From positions 69,501-133,500 of the forward strand of contig JACKKV010000003.1 in assembly GCA_024236235.1 (NCBI GenBank): a stretch of DNA of 64,000 nt, in the 5' to 3' direction. Numbering within the stretch: the stretch's first letter is position 1; each line of letters begins with the position of its first letter. This DNA is from Novosphingobium sp. GTDB lineage: Bacteria > Pseudomonadota > Alphaproteobacteria > Sphingomonadales > Sphingomonadaceae. Both the position numbers and the translations under genes were made by a program. Below the pieces are notes generated by a model. The model did no database searches and was not told the DNA's origin. It was given only the letters and a program-made list of their open reading frames with translations. Shown here piece by piece: positions 17,723 through 25,537 of the stretch.

Positions 17723-17971
17723 TTACAGGGAGGCGCCAGAGGCAATATCGGGCAGGCTGGCCTGATCGGCCCCGTCAGCCGGGCCACCCTTCAGCACGAA
17801 GCGCCGGTCGCAATAGCCGCAGTCGACATAGCCGTGTTCGTCAATTTCCAGCCATACGCGCGGATGGCCAAGCGCGGCCGGGCGATAGGCGGCCCCGCCG
17901 CGAATGGCGCCTGCGCCATCGCATGAGACGCGGGTGGTTTCGACCAGGGTGGTTTCGGGCGGCTGAATCAT
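17723..17971 (-). CDS. CHCC-type zinc-finger domain protein (NDUFS6-like)
   Basis: 82 residues. A central RVSCDGAGA...GHPRVWLEIDEHGYVDCGYCDRRF gives the Cys-His-Cys-Cys zinc ligands of the zf-CHCC family, the fold of the mitochondrial complex I accessory subunit NDUFS6. Alphaproteobacteria carry free-standing copies. It is upstream of tldD in the same direction. Association with complex I is inference from the family. Confidence 0.85.
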   Translation of the reverse strand: MIQPPETTLVETTRVSCDGAGAIRGGAAYRPAALGHPRVWLEIDEHGYVDCGYCDRRFVLKGGPADGADQASLPDIASGASL

Positions 17972-18027
17972 GGCCCGCGCCTTATCGCGCCGCGCGCATC
18001 AGGGCAACAGGCGAAGCCGCGAGGCGG

Positions 18028-18642
18028 TCAGTTATAGATCACCTGCACCTGGAAAGTAGCGCTGTAATGACCGCTGAGCTGGTTGGGGTTGACGTTCAGC
18101 GTGCCACCAAGGTCGAATTCATAGATACCGGTCGAGGAGGTGACGCGATATTGCACAAAGCCCAGGCCATTGCCGACCTTGAGCAATCCGCTGGTGGGAT
18201 AGAGCGTCATCTTGTCCAGCACCATCGCTGTACCGGGGCCGTTCAGCGATATCTTGGAGGCGGGCGGAAGCTTGATCCGGACGATCCGGTTGGGCAGGCC
18301 AAAGCCGCTGAATTCGCCAGGCTGGCAGGCGCCGGTGTGAACCAGCCCGCCATTGGCAACGCAGCTGTCGCTGGCTCCGCCGGTCATCACCACTGTGCCG
18401 CCGGTAGTGGACGGGGCAATCACGCCAAAGTCCATGTCCTGGCCCTTGACGATGCTCAGCGCTTCTAGAATGCTGGCCTCGGTCCGAACGGTCGTCTCGC
18501 CCGCCATGGCGGGCCCGGACGCAAGCATGCCGCCCGCGCCAAGCACCAGCAGGCCCGCACGCCATGCGCGCGAAACGCGCCCGAAGACGCGGTTGAAGAG
18601 ACAACCCCTGAGTCCCATTGATGGTGGCATAGCTCCGGTCAC
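18028..18642 (-). CDS. DUF4402 domain secreted protein
   Basis: 204 residues from a GTG start; ATGs at 18630 and 18618 are alternatives and none has an ideal ribosome-binding site. A signal peptide (about 28-48, ending ASGPAMA-GE) precedes a beta-rich domain with VKGQDMDFGVIAPST near the start and HYSATFQVQVIYN at the end, the usual DUF4402 frame. Two cysteines (DSCVANG, GACQPGE) may pair. DUF4402 proteins are exported and pilin- or spore-coat-U-like in shape; a surface or fimbrial role is inference, and no usher or chaperone gene is nearby. Confidence 0.85.
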   Translation of the reverse strand: MTGAMPPSMGLRGCLFNRVFGRVSRAWRAGLLVLGAGGMLASGPAMAGETTVRTEASILEALSIVKGQDMDFGVIAPSTTGGTVVMTGGASDSCVANGGLVHTGACQPGEFSGFGLPNRIVRIKLPPASKISLNGPGTAMVLDKMTLYPTSGLLKVGNGLGFVQYRVTSSTGIYEFDLGGTLNVNPNQLSGHYSATFQVQVIYN

Positions 18643-18757
18643 ATGAAAGGCTCATATCCGCACATGGTTAAATTGGCCCTAACCAGTCACTGAAACCACC
18701 GCGCGGCCATGCGCCCCCTTTACGCGGGGGCGGCGCTGGCGCATGGGTTCGCGCATC

Positions 18758-19708
18758 ATGAGCGCCGCCCTTCCCGCCATTTCGATCCGCAACCTTGTGA
18801 AACGCTATGCCGGGGCGGGTGGCGAGGCTGGCAAGCTGGCGCTGGACGGGGTCAGCTTCGATGTGCCGCAGGGCGAAGTGTTCGGCCTGCTCGGCCCCAA
18901 TGGCGCGGGAAAATCCACGCTGATCAACATTCTGGCCGGGCTGGTCGGCAAGACATCGGGCACGGTTGAAATCTGGGGCCACGATATCGACCGTGACCGG
19001 CGCAACGCCAAGGCCTGCATCGGCATCGTGCCGCAGGAAATCGTCTTCGACCCCTTCTTCACCCCCTTCGAAGTGCTGGAAAACCAGGCCGGGCTGTATG
19101 GCGTGGCAAAGGCGCTGCGCCGGTCGGATGAATTGCTGCGCGCCGTGCACCTTGCGGACAAGCGCAACGCCTATGCCCGTTCGCTCTCTGGCGGGATGAA
19201 GCGGCGCATGCTGATTGCCAAGGCGATGGTCCATTCGCCGCCGGTGCTGGTGCTGGACGAACCCACCGCCGGGGTGGACGTGGAACTGCGCCGCCAGCTG
19301 TGGGAACTGGTCAGCGAACTGAACCGCGAAGGGGTGACCGTGGTGCTGACCACTCATTACCTCGAAGAGGCGGAAGAACTGTGCGAACGGATCGCGATCA
19401 TCAATCACGGCCGGCTTATCGCCAATAAGCCCACACGCGAACTGGTGGGCATGATGCGCGAGAAGATCGTGGTGCTGACGCTGGACCGCGCGATGGACCA
19501 GATGCCGCATCACCCCGCCTTTACCCGGTCCGCCAAGCGGGACGACCGGGTGCTCGAAATTACTTACGACAAGGACCGGATCACCGCCGGGCAGGTCATG
19601 GCGCTGGTCCAGGAACAGGGGCTGGTGATCGAGGATGTCACCACCCGCGAAGCCGACCTGGAGGATGTCTTCGTGCAACTGACCACTGATCCGGGCGGAC
19701 GGGCGTGA
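18758..19708 (+). CDS. ABC transporter ATP-binding protein (ABC-2 exporter type)
   Basis: 316 residues. Walker A GPNGAGKST, Q-loop IVPQEIVFDPFFTPFE, signature LSGGMKRR, Walker B VLVLDEPTAGVD and H-loop TTHYLEEAEELCE are all intact. The C-terminal extra domain after about residue 220 is usual for YadG/CcmA-like exporter ATPases. An in-frame ATG lies 15 bases upstream of the one chosen. No permease gene adjoins: the next gene is nadB, so its membrane partner must be elsewhere. Confidence 0.93.
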   Translation: MSAALPAISIRNLVKRYAGAGGEAGKLALDGVSFDVPQGEVFGLLGPNGAGKSTLINILAGLVGKTSGTVEIWGHDIDRDRRNAKACIGIVPQEIVFDPFFTPFEVLENQAGLYGVAKALRRSDELLRAVHLADKRNAYARSLSGGMKRRMLIAKAMVHSPPVLVLDEPTAGVDVELRRQLWELVSELNREGVTVVLTTHYLEEAEELCERIAIINHGRLIANKPTRELVGMMREKIVVLTLDRAMDQMPHHPAFTRSAKRDDRVLEITYDKDRITAGQVMALVQEQGLVIEDVTTREADLEDVFVQLTTDPGGRA

Positions 19709-19755
19709 CCAGCCGCACTTGCCCCTTGCCCTTTGCCCCGGCATGAAGGGCAGGC

Positions 19756-21348
19756 ATGGCATCGAAGCAGCCCCGACCTGACGTCATCATCATCGGCTCC
19801 GGCGCGGCCGGGCTGACCGCCGCGCTTACGCTTGCCACCAGGCTGAAGGTGCTGGTGCTGGCCAAGGGAACGCTGAGCGACGGTTCCACCGCCTGGGCGC
19901 AGGGCGGCATCGCCGCAGTGCTGGACGCGGGCGACACGTTCGAAAATCACATTCGCGACACGATGGTGGCGGGCGCCGGGCTCAATCGCCTTGAAACGGT
20001 CGAATATGTGATCGAGCGCGCACCGCACGCGATCGAACGGCTGATCGCCCTGGGCGTGCCCTTCAACCAGCAGGCAGGCGCGCTGCATCTCACGCGCGAA
20101 GGCGGCCATTCGCACCGCCGCATCGTGCATGTCGATGATGCGACGGGCCGCGCGGTGCAGGATGCGCTGGTCAGCGCGGCGCAGGCGCACCCCAACATCA
20201 CCCTGCTGCCGGGGCGCAGCTGCATTGACCTGATCACCGGGCGGCACGAGGCGCGCTATTCAGGATCGGGCCGGGTCTGGGGCGTCTATGCGCTGAACGA
20301 GGCGACCGGCAAGGTGGAGGCGCATACCGCCCGGGCCACGGTGCTGGCGGCGGGCGGCGCGGGGCGCTGCTATCTCTTTTCCACCTCGCCACGCGGCGCG
20401 ACGGGTGACGGAATCGCCATGGCCTGGCGCGCGGGCGCGCGGGTGTCCAACATGGAGATGATGCAGTTCCACCCCACCTGTCTTTACAATCTGGAGGTCA
20501 AGAACTTCCTGGTGACCGAGGCGGTGCGCGGCGAAGGTGGCTGGCTGATCAACCCGCGCACCGGCAAGCGGTTCATGGAATTCTACGATGCAGAGCGGAT
20601 GGAACTGGCCCCGCGCGATGTGGTCGCCCGCGCGATCGATTCCGAGATCAAGCGTTTCGGGCTGGATTACGTCCATCTCGACATCAGCCACAAGCCAGCT
20701 GGCTTCGTGCGCGAACATTTCCCGATGATCCACGCCAAGCTGCTGGGCCTGGGGATCGACATGACGGCTGGTCCCATTCCCGTGGTCCCGGCCCAGCATT
20801 ATACCTGCGGCGGGGTGCTGATCGACCTGGCCGGGCGCACTGATCTGCCTGGCCTTTATGCCGCGGGCGAATGCACCGAAAGCGGGCTGCACGGGGCCAA
20901 TCGCCTTGCATCCAATTCGCTGCTGGAATGTTTCGTCTTCGGCGAAGCGGCAGCGCACGACATTCTCGAACGCTGGTCCAGCTTCGATGCGCCGCCCGCG
21001 ATCCGCCCGTGGGACGAAAGCCGGGTGGCGGATTCGGACGAGGAAGTGGTCATCAAGCAGAACTGGACTGAAATTCGCCGCTTCATGTGGAATTATGTGG
21101 GCATCGTACGCACCACCAAGCGGCTGGAACGCGCCGCGCACCGGATCAAGCTGCTGTATGACGAGGTTGAGGATTACTACGGCCATTTCCGGGTAACCAC
21201 GGACCTCATCGAATTGCGCAACCTGCTGCAATGCGCGGATCTGATCGTGCGCTCGGCGCTGCGCCGCCATGAAAGCCGGGGGCTGCATTACACGCTGGAT
21301 TATCCGGCCACCAGCAAGCAGGCCCGCGACACGGTGTTGTTCCCCTGA
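19756..21348 (+). CDS. nadB: L-aspartate oxidase
   Basis: 530 residues. FAD enzyme that oxidises L-aspartate to iminoaspartate, first step of de novo NAD synthesis. N-terminal dinucleotide-binding motif IIIGSGAAGLTAAL (about 11-24), STAWAQGGIAAVL, HSHRRIVHVDDATG, and the substrate region ending GLYAAGECTESGLHGANRLASNSLLECFVFG. The C-terminal helical domain is complete. nadA and nadC are not in the window. Confidence 0.96.
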   Translation: MASKQPRPDVIIIGSGAAGLTAALTLATRLKVLVLAKGTLSDGSTAWAQGGIAAVLDAGDTFENHIRDTMVAGAGLNRLETVEYVIERAPHAIERLIALGVPFNQQAGALHLTREGGHSHRRIVHVDDATGRAVQDALVSAAQAHPNITLLPGRSCIDLITGRHEARYSGSGRVWGVYALNEATGKVEAHTARATVLAAGGAGRCYLFSTSPRGATGDGIAMAWRAGARVSNMEMMQFHPTCLYNLEVKNFLVTEAVRGEGGWLINPRTGKRFMEFYDAERMELAPRDVVARAIDSEIKRFGLDYVHLDISHKPAGFVREHFPMIHAKLLGLGIDMTAGPIPVVPAQHYTCGGVLIDLAGRTDLPGLYAAGECTESGLHGANRLASNSLLECFVFGEAAAHDILERWSSFDAPPAIRPWDESRVADSDEEVVIKQNWTEIRRFMWNYVGIVRTTKRLERAAHRIKLLYDEVEDYYGHFRVTTDLIELRNLLQCADLIVRSALRRHESRGLHYTLDYPATSKQARDTVLFP

Positions 21349-21463
21349 CCCCGGTGGGGCGACGAATTTCCGAAGATTTGCCGGGTTGGCAGCATGGCTG
21401 GCTCTGATAGAAGACCGCGCACGGGGTGCGGAGAATCCGCAGCCGCATCGGGAGACTGGAATA

Positions 21464-22306
21464 ATGGGAAGGTTGGAAGGCAAGATCGCGGCCATCACCG
21501 GCGGCGTCAGCGGGATCGGGCTGGGCACGGTAGAACTGTTTGTCGAAGAAGGCGCCAGAGTTGCCGTGGGCGACATTCAGGATGATGCCGGCAAGGCGCT
21601 GGAGGCCCGCTTTCCCGGCAAGGTCAAATATGTCCACACCGATGTGACCAGCGATGAAGCGATCGGCGCGCTGGTGAGTGCCGCGGTGGATGCGTTCGGG
21701 CGGCTCGACGTGATGTTCAACAATGCTGGCGCGCCGGGAGACCAGTCGTCCATTCTGGAACTGGGCGAAGCCGGGCTGAACCGCACCAACGCCCTGCTGC
21801 TCAACTCGGTCATGTTCGGCCACAAGCATGCGGCCAGACAGTTCATCAAACAGGGCAGCGGCGGCGCGATCATTTCCACCGCCAGCGCCGCAGCGTTGGA
21901 AGGCGGCTGGTCATTCGCGGCCTATACCACCACCAAACATGCGGTGATCGGCATCGTGCGTCAGGCCGCAGCGGAACTGGGCCCGCACAACATCCGTTCC
22001 AACGCCATCTGTCCGGGCGTGATCATGACCCCGATCATGGCCAATGCCTTTGGCGTGCCGTCCGAAGACGCGAGCGAATTCGAAGCCTTCCTGAGCGAAC
22101 GGATCGGCAAGCTGGTGCCGGCGGGACGGGCAGGCTTCCCCCGCGACATCGCCGAAGCCGCGCTGTTCCTGGCGAGCGACGGGTCCGCTTATGTCAATGG
22201 CGTGGCCCTGCCCGTGGATGGCGGGGCGACCGCGATCGTGACCGGCCCCTTTGCCGAAGTGATGGTGCAATCGGGCGCGGATTTCAACAAGGCCAAGGGC
22301 CGCTGA
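21464..22306 (+). CDS. SDR family oxidoreductase
   Basis: 280 residues. Classical SDR: cofactor motif TGGVSGIG near residue 13, NNAGAPG near 87, catalytic serine in IISTASAAAL, Y-x-x-x-K in AAYTTTKHA, and the PG motif ICPGVIMTP. The acidic residue after beta-2 (VAVGDIQDD) favours NAD. The ATG at 21464 follows GGGAG; the open frame upstream overlaps the nadB tail and is not used. Substrate unknown. Confidence 0.93.
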   Translation: MGRLEGKIAAITGGVSGIGLGTVELFVEEGARVAVGDIQDDAGKALEARFPGKVKYVHTDVTSDEAIGALVSAAVDAFGRLDVMFNNAGAPGDQSSILELGEAGLNRTNALLLNSVMFGHKHAARQFIKQGSGGAIISTASAAALEGGWSFAAYTTTKHAVIGIVRQAAAELGPHNIRSNAICPGVIMTPIMANAFGVPSEDASEFEAFLSERIGKLVPAGRAGFPRDIAEAALFLASDGSAYVNGVALPVDGGATAIVTGPFAEVMVQSGADFNKAKGR

Positions 22307-22316
22307 GCAACCGGCG

Positions 22317-22345
22317 CGGGGCGGGGACGCAATCCCCCCGCCCCG
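22317..22345. terminator. GC-rich hairpin between convergent genes
   Basis: Arms CGGGGCGGGG and CCCCGCCCCG are perfect 10-bp complements around a 9-base loop, immediately after the SDR stop and before the end of the GlsB-like gene on the other strand. No long T tract follows, so it may act in both directions or as a 3'-end stabiliser. Confidence 0.6.
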
Positions 22346-22359
22346 TTGAGCCGCAGCGT

Positions 22360-22596
22360 TCAGAGGAATTGCTGGCCCAGGAAGATCAGCGCCATCGCGC
22401 CCAGCACGGAAGATACGCAGCCGACCTGGCTCAGCCCCTGTTCCCCGCGCGTGGTCACCAGGCTGGCGACCACCGCACCGCCGATGCCCAGCAAGATGGT
22501 CATCACCATGCTGATGTCGATCCTGCCGGGATAGAACCAGCGCGCCAGGGCGCCAACGATCAGCCCGGAAATAATGGCGCTGAGTATCTTCACCAT
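22360..22596 (-). CDS. GlsB/YeaQ/YmgE family stress-response membrane protein
   Basis: 78 residues, almost wholly hydrophobic: three helices with the family glycine pattern (SGLIVGALARWFYPG, ILLGIGGAVVASLV, SSVLGAMALIFLGQ). Transglycosylase-associated protein family; members are envelope-stress induced and of unknown mechanism. Convergent with the SDR gene. Confidence 0.88.
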   Translation of the reverse strand: MVKILSAIISGLIVGALARWFYPGRIDISMVMTILLGIGGAVVASLVTTRGEQGLSQVGCVSSVLGAMALIFLGQQFL

Positions 22597-22653
22597 GCCA
22601 AATCGCCTCCGCCCGCACGCTCTGCAATCCGGGCGGAATGCGGCCCGGACGAG

Positions 22654-22902
22654 TCAGCACGGTGGCGCATTATTGCCATCCGGTGCGGCCGAAACAAGCG
22701 CGGAATAGCTGCCGTAACTGGCAACGCAGAACGGCACGCAGAATGTCAGCGCCAGCTTCCACCAGACCGGTTGTGCCCCATCCAGCAGCGCGTCGCCCTG
22801 GTTGATCAGATTCAAGGCTGCGCCAACGATCAGCGCAACGATGATCGAACGGCGCAGGATAGGCGGGCGCATGATCGCGCGAAAGGCATTGCGGCGTCGC
22901 AT
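22654..22902 (-). CDS. NrtS-like small membrane protein
   Basis: 82 residues from the ATG at 22902, which has GAGGAA upstream. Two hydrophobic helices enclose the motif ALNLINQGDALLDG and a second part WWKLALTFCVPFCVASYG. This matches the short NrtS-type family named after a cyanobacterial nitrate/nitrite transport factor. A transport role here is unproven; no nitrate genes are near. Confidence 0.7.
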   Translation of the reverse strand: MRRRNAFRAIMRPPILRRSIIVALIVGAALNLINQGDALLDGAQPVWWKLALTFCVPFCVASYGSYSALVSAAPDGNNAPPC

Positions 22903-22991
22903 TCGGGTTCCTCGTTTCGGGTGCGCAATTTTCCGACAGGCCGGCCACGGGCGGATCTTGAGCAAAAATTTATCACCTGCGCGCCTGTGTG

Positions 22992-23028
22992 AAAAAATAA
23001 ATTTCGACTCTTGCGCAGCGCGCGAGTC
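22992..23028 (-). terminator. Terminator-like hairpin with U-rich tail, minus strand
   Basis: Minus strand reads a stem of GACTC...GAGTC extended by GCGC pairs (23006-23028, one mismatch), followed by GAAATTTATTTTTT. It is about 90 bases upstream of the NrtS-like start, with no gene feeding into it. It could be a leader attenuator, or end a short RNA starting in the nrdA leader. Alternatively TTGACT in the stem is a -35 element for the NrtS-like gene. Confidence 0.35.
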
Positions 23029-23125
23029 AAGCTTTCTCCACGCGTCGCCCCCGTCATGCTGCAGCGCACCCTTGCTCCGTCGGGGTTAATCGCCATTTAC
23101 CCTCTTGCGCCCGATTCCAAAAAAG

Positions 23126-23175
23126 CCACTATGGCTAGTGGTTCGGTACCGGGGGGCACCCACTAGACCTAGATT
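23126..23175. promoter_or_regulatory. Candidate NrdR-box pair upstream of nrdA
   Basis: A 16-bp palindrome CCACTATGGCTAGTGG (23126-23141) matches the outer positions of the NrdR consensus ACACWATATATWGTGT. A weaker copy CCACTAGACCTAGATT begins at 23160. Start-to-start spacing is 34 bp, where 31-32 is usual, which is a weakness. On the minus strand the first palindrome is followed by CTTTTTT and could equally be a small terminator. Confidence 0.4.
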
Positions 23176-23387
23176 CAGCGATGCGAGGCCCGCAATGGCC
23201 AGCAAAGCGGATTCGGGTCGGCGGGAAGCCCCGGCAGACCGGAAGCTGGGGACAGTCAGGGGATAAGTTTTTCCCTTCTCCACCCGGCGAAATGATAGGC
23301 TGGGGGTTACCCGGTCGATTCGAACGAATGCGGAACAGCGATGGCGGCAACGCCGTTGCGCGGACAAGGGTGGAACCGGGGGATATA

Positions 23388-25433
23388 ATGGATTTCAGGA
23401 CTGGAGACGGATCGGACATGGCGCTTGAAACGGAGGCTGTCGAAGCTGCGGCCGTTGCGCCCGCAAAGCCTGCCGCAGCGCCTGATGCAGATGGAAAGGC
23501 GCAAACCCCGGCGGTGAGCATGAGCAGGACGGATCAGGGATCGGAAGGGCTGGTTGCGGAAAAAGCCGCGCAGGCCATGGCGCAAGTGGCGAAGGCCGCA
23601 GCCGAGCCGATTGACAGCAAGGGCGTGCGTGACCGCCGCTTCACCATCCAGACTGACGACAGCCGCGATGCGCTGCTGACCGCATTCGGCAAGGAAACGC
23701 TGGTTGACCGCTATCTGCTGCCGGGCGAAAACTTCCAGGATCTGTTCGCGCGCGTGGCCGATGCCTATGCGGACGATCAGGACCATGCCCAACGGCTTTA
23801 CGATTATATCTCGAAGCTGTGGTTCATGCCCGCAACCCCGGTCCTGTCGAATGGCGGCACCGGGCGCGGCCTGCCCATTTCCTGCTATCTCAACTCGGTC
23901 GATGACAGCCTCGAAGGCATCGTCAACACCTGGAACGAAAATGTCTGGCTGGCCTCGCGCGGGGGCGGCATCGGCACGTACTGGGGCCAGGTGCGCGGCA
24001 TTGGCGAACCGGTTGGCCTCAACGGCAAGACCAGCGGCATCATCCCCTTCGTACGGGTGATGGACAGCCTGACGCTGGCGATTTCGCAAGGGTCGCTGCG
24101 GCGCGGTTCAGCCGCCTGCTATCTCGACATCTCCCATCCCGAGATCGAGGAGTTCCTGGAAATCCGCAAGCCGTCGGGCGATTTCAACCGCAAGGCGCTG
24201 AACCTGCATCACGGTGTGCTGCTGACTGACGAATTCATGCAGGCGGTGCGCGAAGGGGCCGAATTCGCGCTCCGTTCGCCCAAGGACGGCAGCGTGCGCG
24301 CCACGGTGGATGCGCGTTCGCTGTTCCAGAAGCTGGTCGAAACCCGCCTCGCCACGGGCGAACCCTATATCGTCTTTTCCGACACGGTGAACCGGATGAT
24401 GCCGGCGCATCACCGCGAGCTGGGGCTGAAGGTTTCGACCTCCAACCTGTGTTCGGAAATCACCCTGCCCACGGGGCGCGATCACCTGGGCAATGATCGC
24501 ACGGCGGTGTGCTGCCTGTCCTCGCTCAACCTCGAAAACTGGGACGAATGGAACGGCGACAAGCAGTTCATCGAGGATGTGATGCGCTTCCTCGACAATG
24601 TGCTGCAGGATTATATCGACCGCGCGCCCGATGAAATGGCGCGGGCCAAATATTCGGCCAGCCGCGAACGTTCGGTGGGCCTTGGCGTCATGGGCTATCA
24701 CTCCTTCCTCCAGTCCAAGGGGATCGCGATCGAAAGCGCGATGGCCAAGGCCTGGAACCTCAAGATGTTCAAGCACATCAGCGCCAAGGCGAATGAGGCG
24801 TCGGCCCTGCTCGCCACTGAACGCGGGGCCTGCCCCGATGCGGCGGAACAGGGCGTGATGGAGCGTTTCAGCTGCAAGATGGCGATCGCGCCGACCGCGT
24901 CGATCAGCATTATCTGCGGCGGCACCAGCGCCTGCATCGAACCGATCCCGGCCAATATCTACACGCACAAGACGCTGTCGGGCAGCTTCGTGGTCAAGAA
25001 CCCCTATCTGGAAAAGCTGCTGGCCGAAAAATCGAAGGACTCCACCAATGTGTGGAACTCGATCCTTGAAAAGGGCGGATCAGTCCAGCATCTCGATTTC
25101 CTCAGCCCCGAAGAAAAGGCGGTCTACAAGACCAGCTTCGAAATCGACCAGCGCTGGCTGCTGGAATTCGCGGCGGACCGGGCGCCCTTCATTGACCAGG
25201 CGCAGAGCCTCAACCTCTTCATCCCGGCCGATGTCGACAAGTGGGATCTGATGATGCTGCACTTCCAGGCCTGGGAGAAGGGCATCAAGTCGCTCTATTA
25301 CCTGCGCAGCAAATCGGTGCAGCGCGCCGGATTTGCAGGCGGGGTGGAAGCGGACAACACGGCTGACGCGCCCAAGTTCGAACTCTCCGCAGGAGGGCAG
25401 ACCGATTATGAGGAATGCCTCGCGTGCCAGTGA
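23388..25433 (+). CDS. nrdA: Ribonucleoside-diphosphate reductase, alpha subunit (class Ia, no ATP-cone)
   Basis: 681 residues. Reduces NDPs to dNDPs. Active-site residues are visible: ISCYLNS (first redox Cys), SNLCSEI (radical Cys and Glu), TAVCCLSSLNL (second redox Cys), tyrosines in KSLYYLRSKS for radical transfer, and the C-terminal shuttle pair CLACQ. The first ~75 residues are Ala/Glu-rich linker and contain no ATP-cone, so the overall dATP-inhibition domain is missing from this chain. The ATG at 23388 follows GGGGGAT; ATG 23418 is an alternative. nrdB follows after 104 bases. Confidence 0.95.
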   Translation: MDFRTGDGSDMALETEAVEAAAVAPAKPAAAPDADGKAQTPAVSMSRTDQGSEGLVAEKAAQAMAQVAKAAAEPIDSKGVRDRRFTIQTDDSRDALLTAFGKETLVDRYLLPGENFQDLFARVADAYADDQDHAQRLYDYISKLWFMPATPVLSNGGTGRGLPISCYLNSVDDSLEGIVNTWNENVWLASRGGGIGTYWGQVRGIGEPVGLNGKTSGIIPFVRVMDSLTLAISQGSLRRGSAACYLDISHPEIEEFLEIRKPSGDFNRKALNLHHGVLLTDEFMQAVREGAEFALRSPKDGSVRATVDARSLFQKLVETRLATGEPYIVFSDTVNRMMPAHHRELGLKVSTSNLCSEITLPTGRDHLGNDRTAVCCLSSLNLENWDEWNGDKQFIEDVMRFLDNVLQDYIDRAPDEMARAKYSASRERSVGLGVMGYHSFLQSKGIAIESAMAKAWNLKMFKHISAKANEASALLATERGACPDAAEQGVMERFSCKMAIAPTASISIICGGTSACIEPIPANIYTHKTLSGSFVVKNPYLEKLLAEKSKDSTNVWNSILEKGGSVQHLDFLSPEEKAVYKTSFEIDQRWLLEFAADRAPFIDQAQSLNLFIPADVDKWDLMMLHFQAWEKGIKSLYYLRSKSVQRAGFAGGVEADNTADAPKFELSAGGQTDYEECLACQ

Positions 25434-25469
25434 CGGCCGGTCAGTAACGGCCGGTCAGTGACGGCCTGC
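25428..25469 (+). repeat. Three tandem 14-bp units at the end of nrdA
   Basis: CAGTGACGGCCGGT, CAGTAACGGCCGGT and CAGTGACGGCCTGC follow one another without gap. The nrdA stop codon TGA lies in the first unit, and each later unit repeats an in-phase-shifted TGA/TAA. Likely a slippage-generated repeat between nrdA and nrdB. Confidence 0.85.
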
Positions 25470-25537
25470 CCGTAACCGCACCTTTTGTGCTATGAGGCCG
25501 CAAGGCCCGGACGATCAGATTTTCGGAGTCCCAGACG

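Larger units (their letters stand above)
22903..23387. other. Intergenic region upstream of nrdA (485 bp)
   Basis: No convincing gene. The AT-rich part (about 22960-23005) and a hairpin lie on the left, a cluster of CCACTAG-type half-sites at 23126-23175 in the middle. From 23181 the nrdA frame is open, but the encoded 69 residues are Gly/Pro/Arg-rich and unlike RNR. This long leader is consistent with regulated expression of the reductase. Confidence 0.5.

Noticed and set aside
23181..23387. Possible cobalamin-type riboswitch or longer NrdA N-terminus
   Set aside because: No B12-box-like sequence, and the reductase is class Ia, not B12-dependent; translated leader is low-complexity and has a poorer start than 23388.
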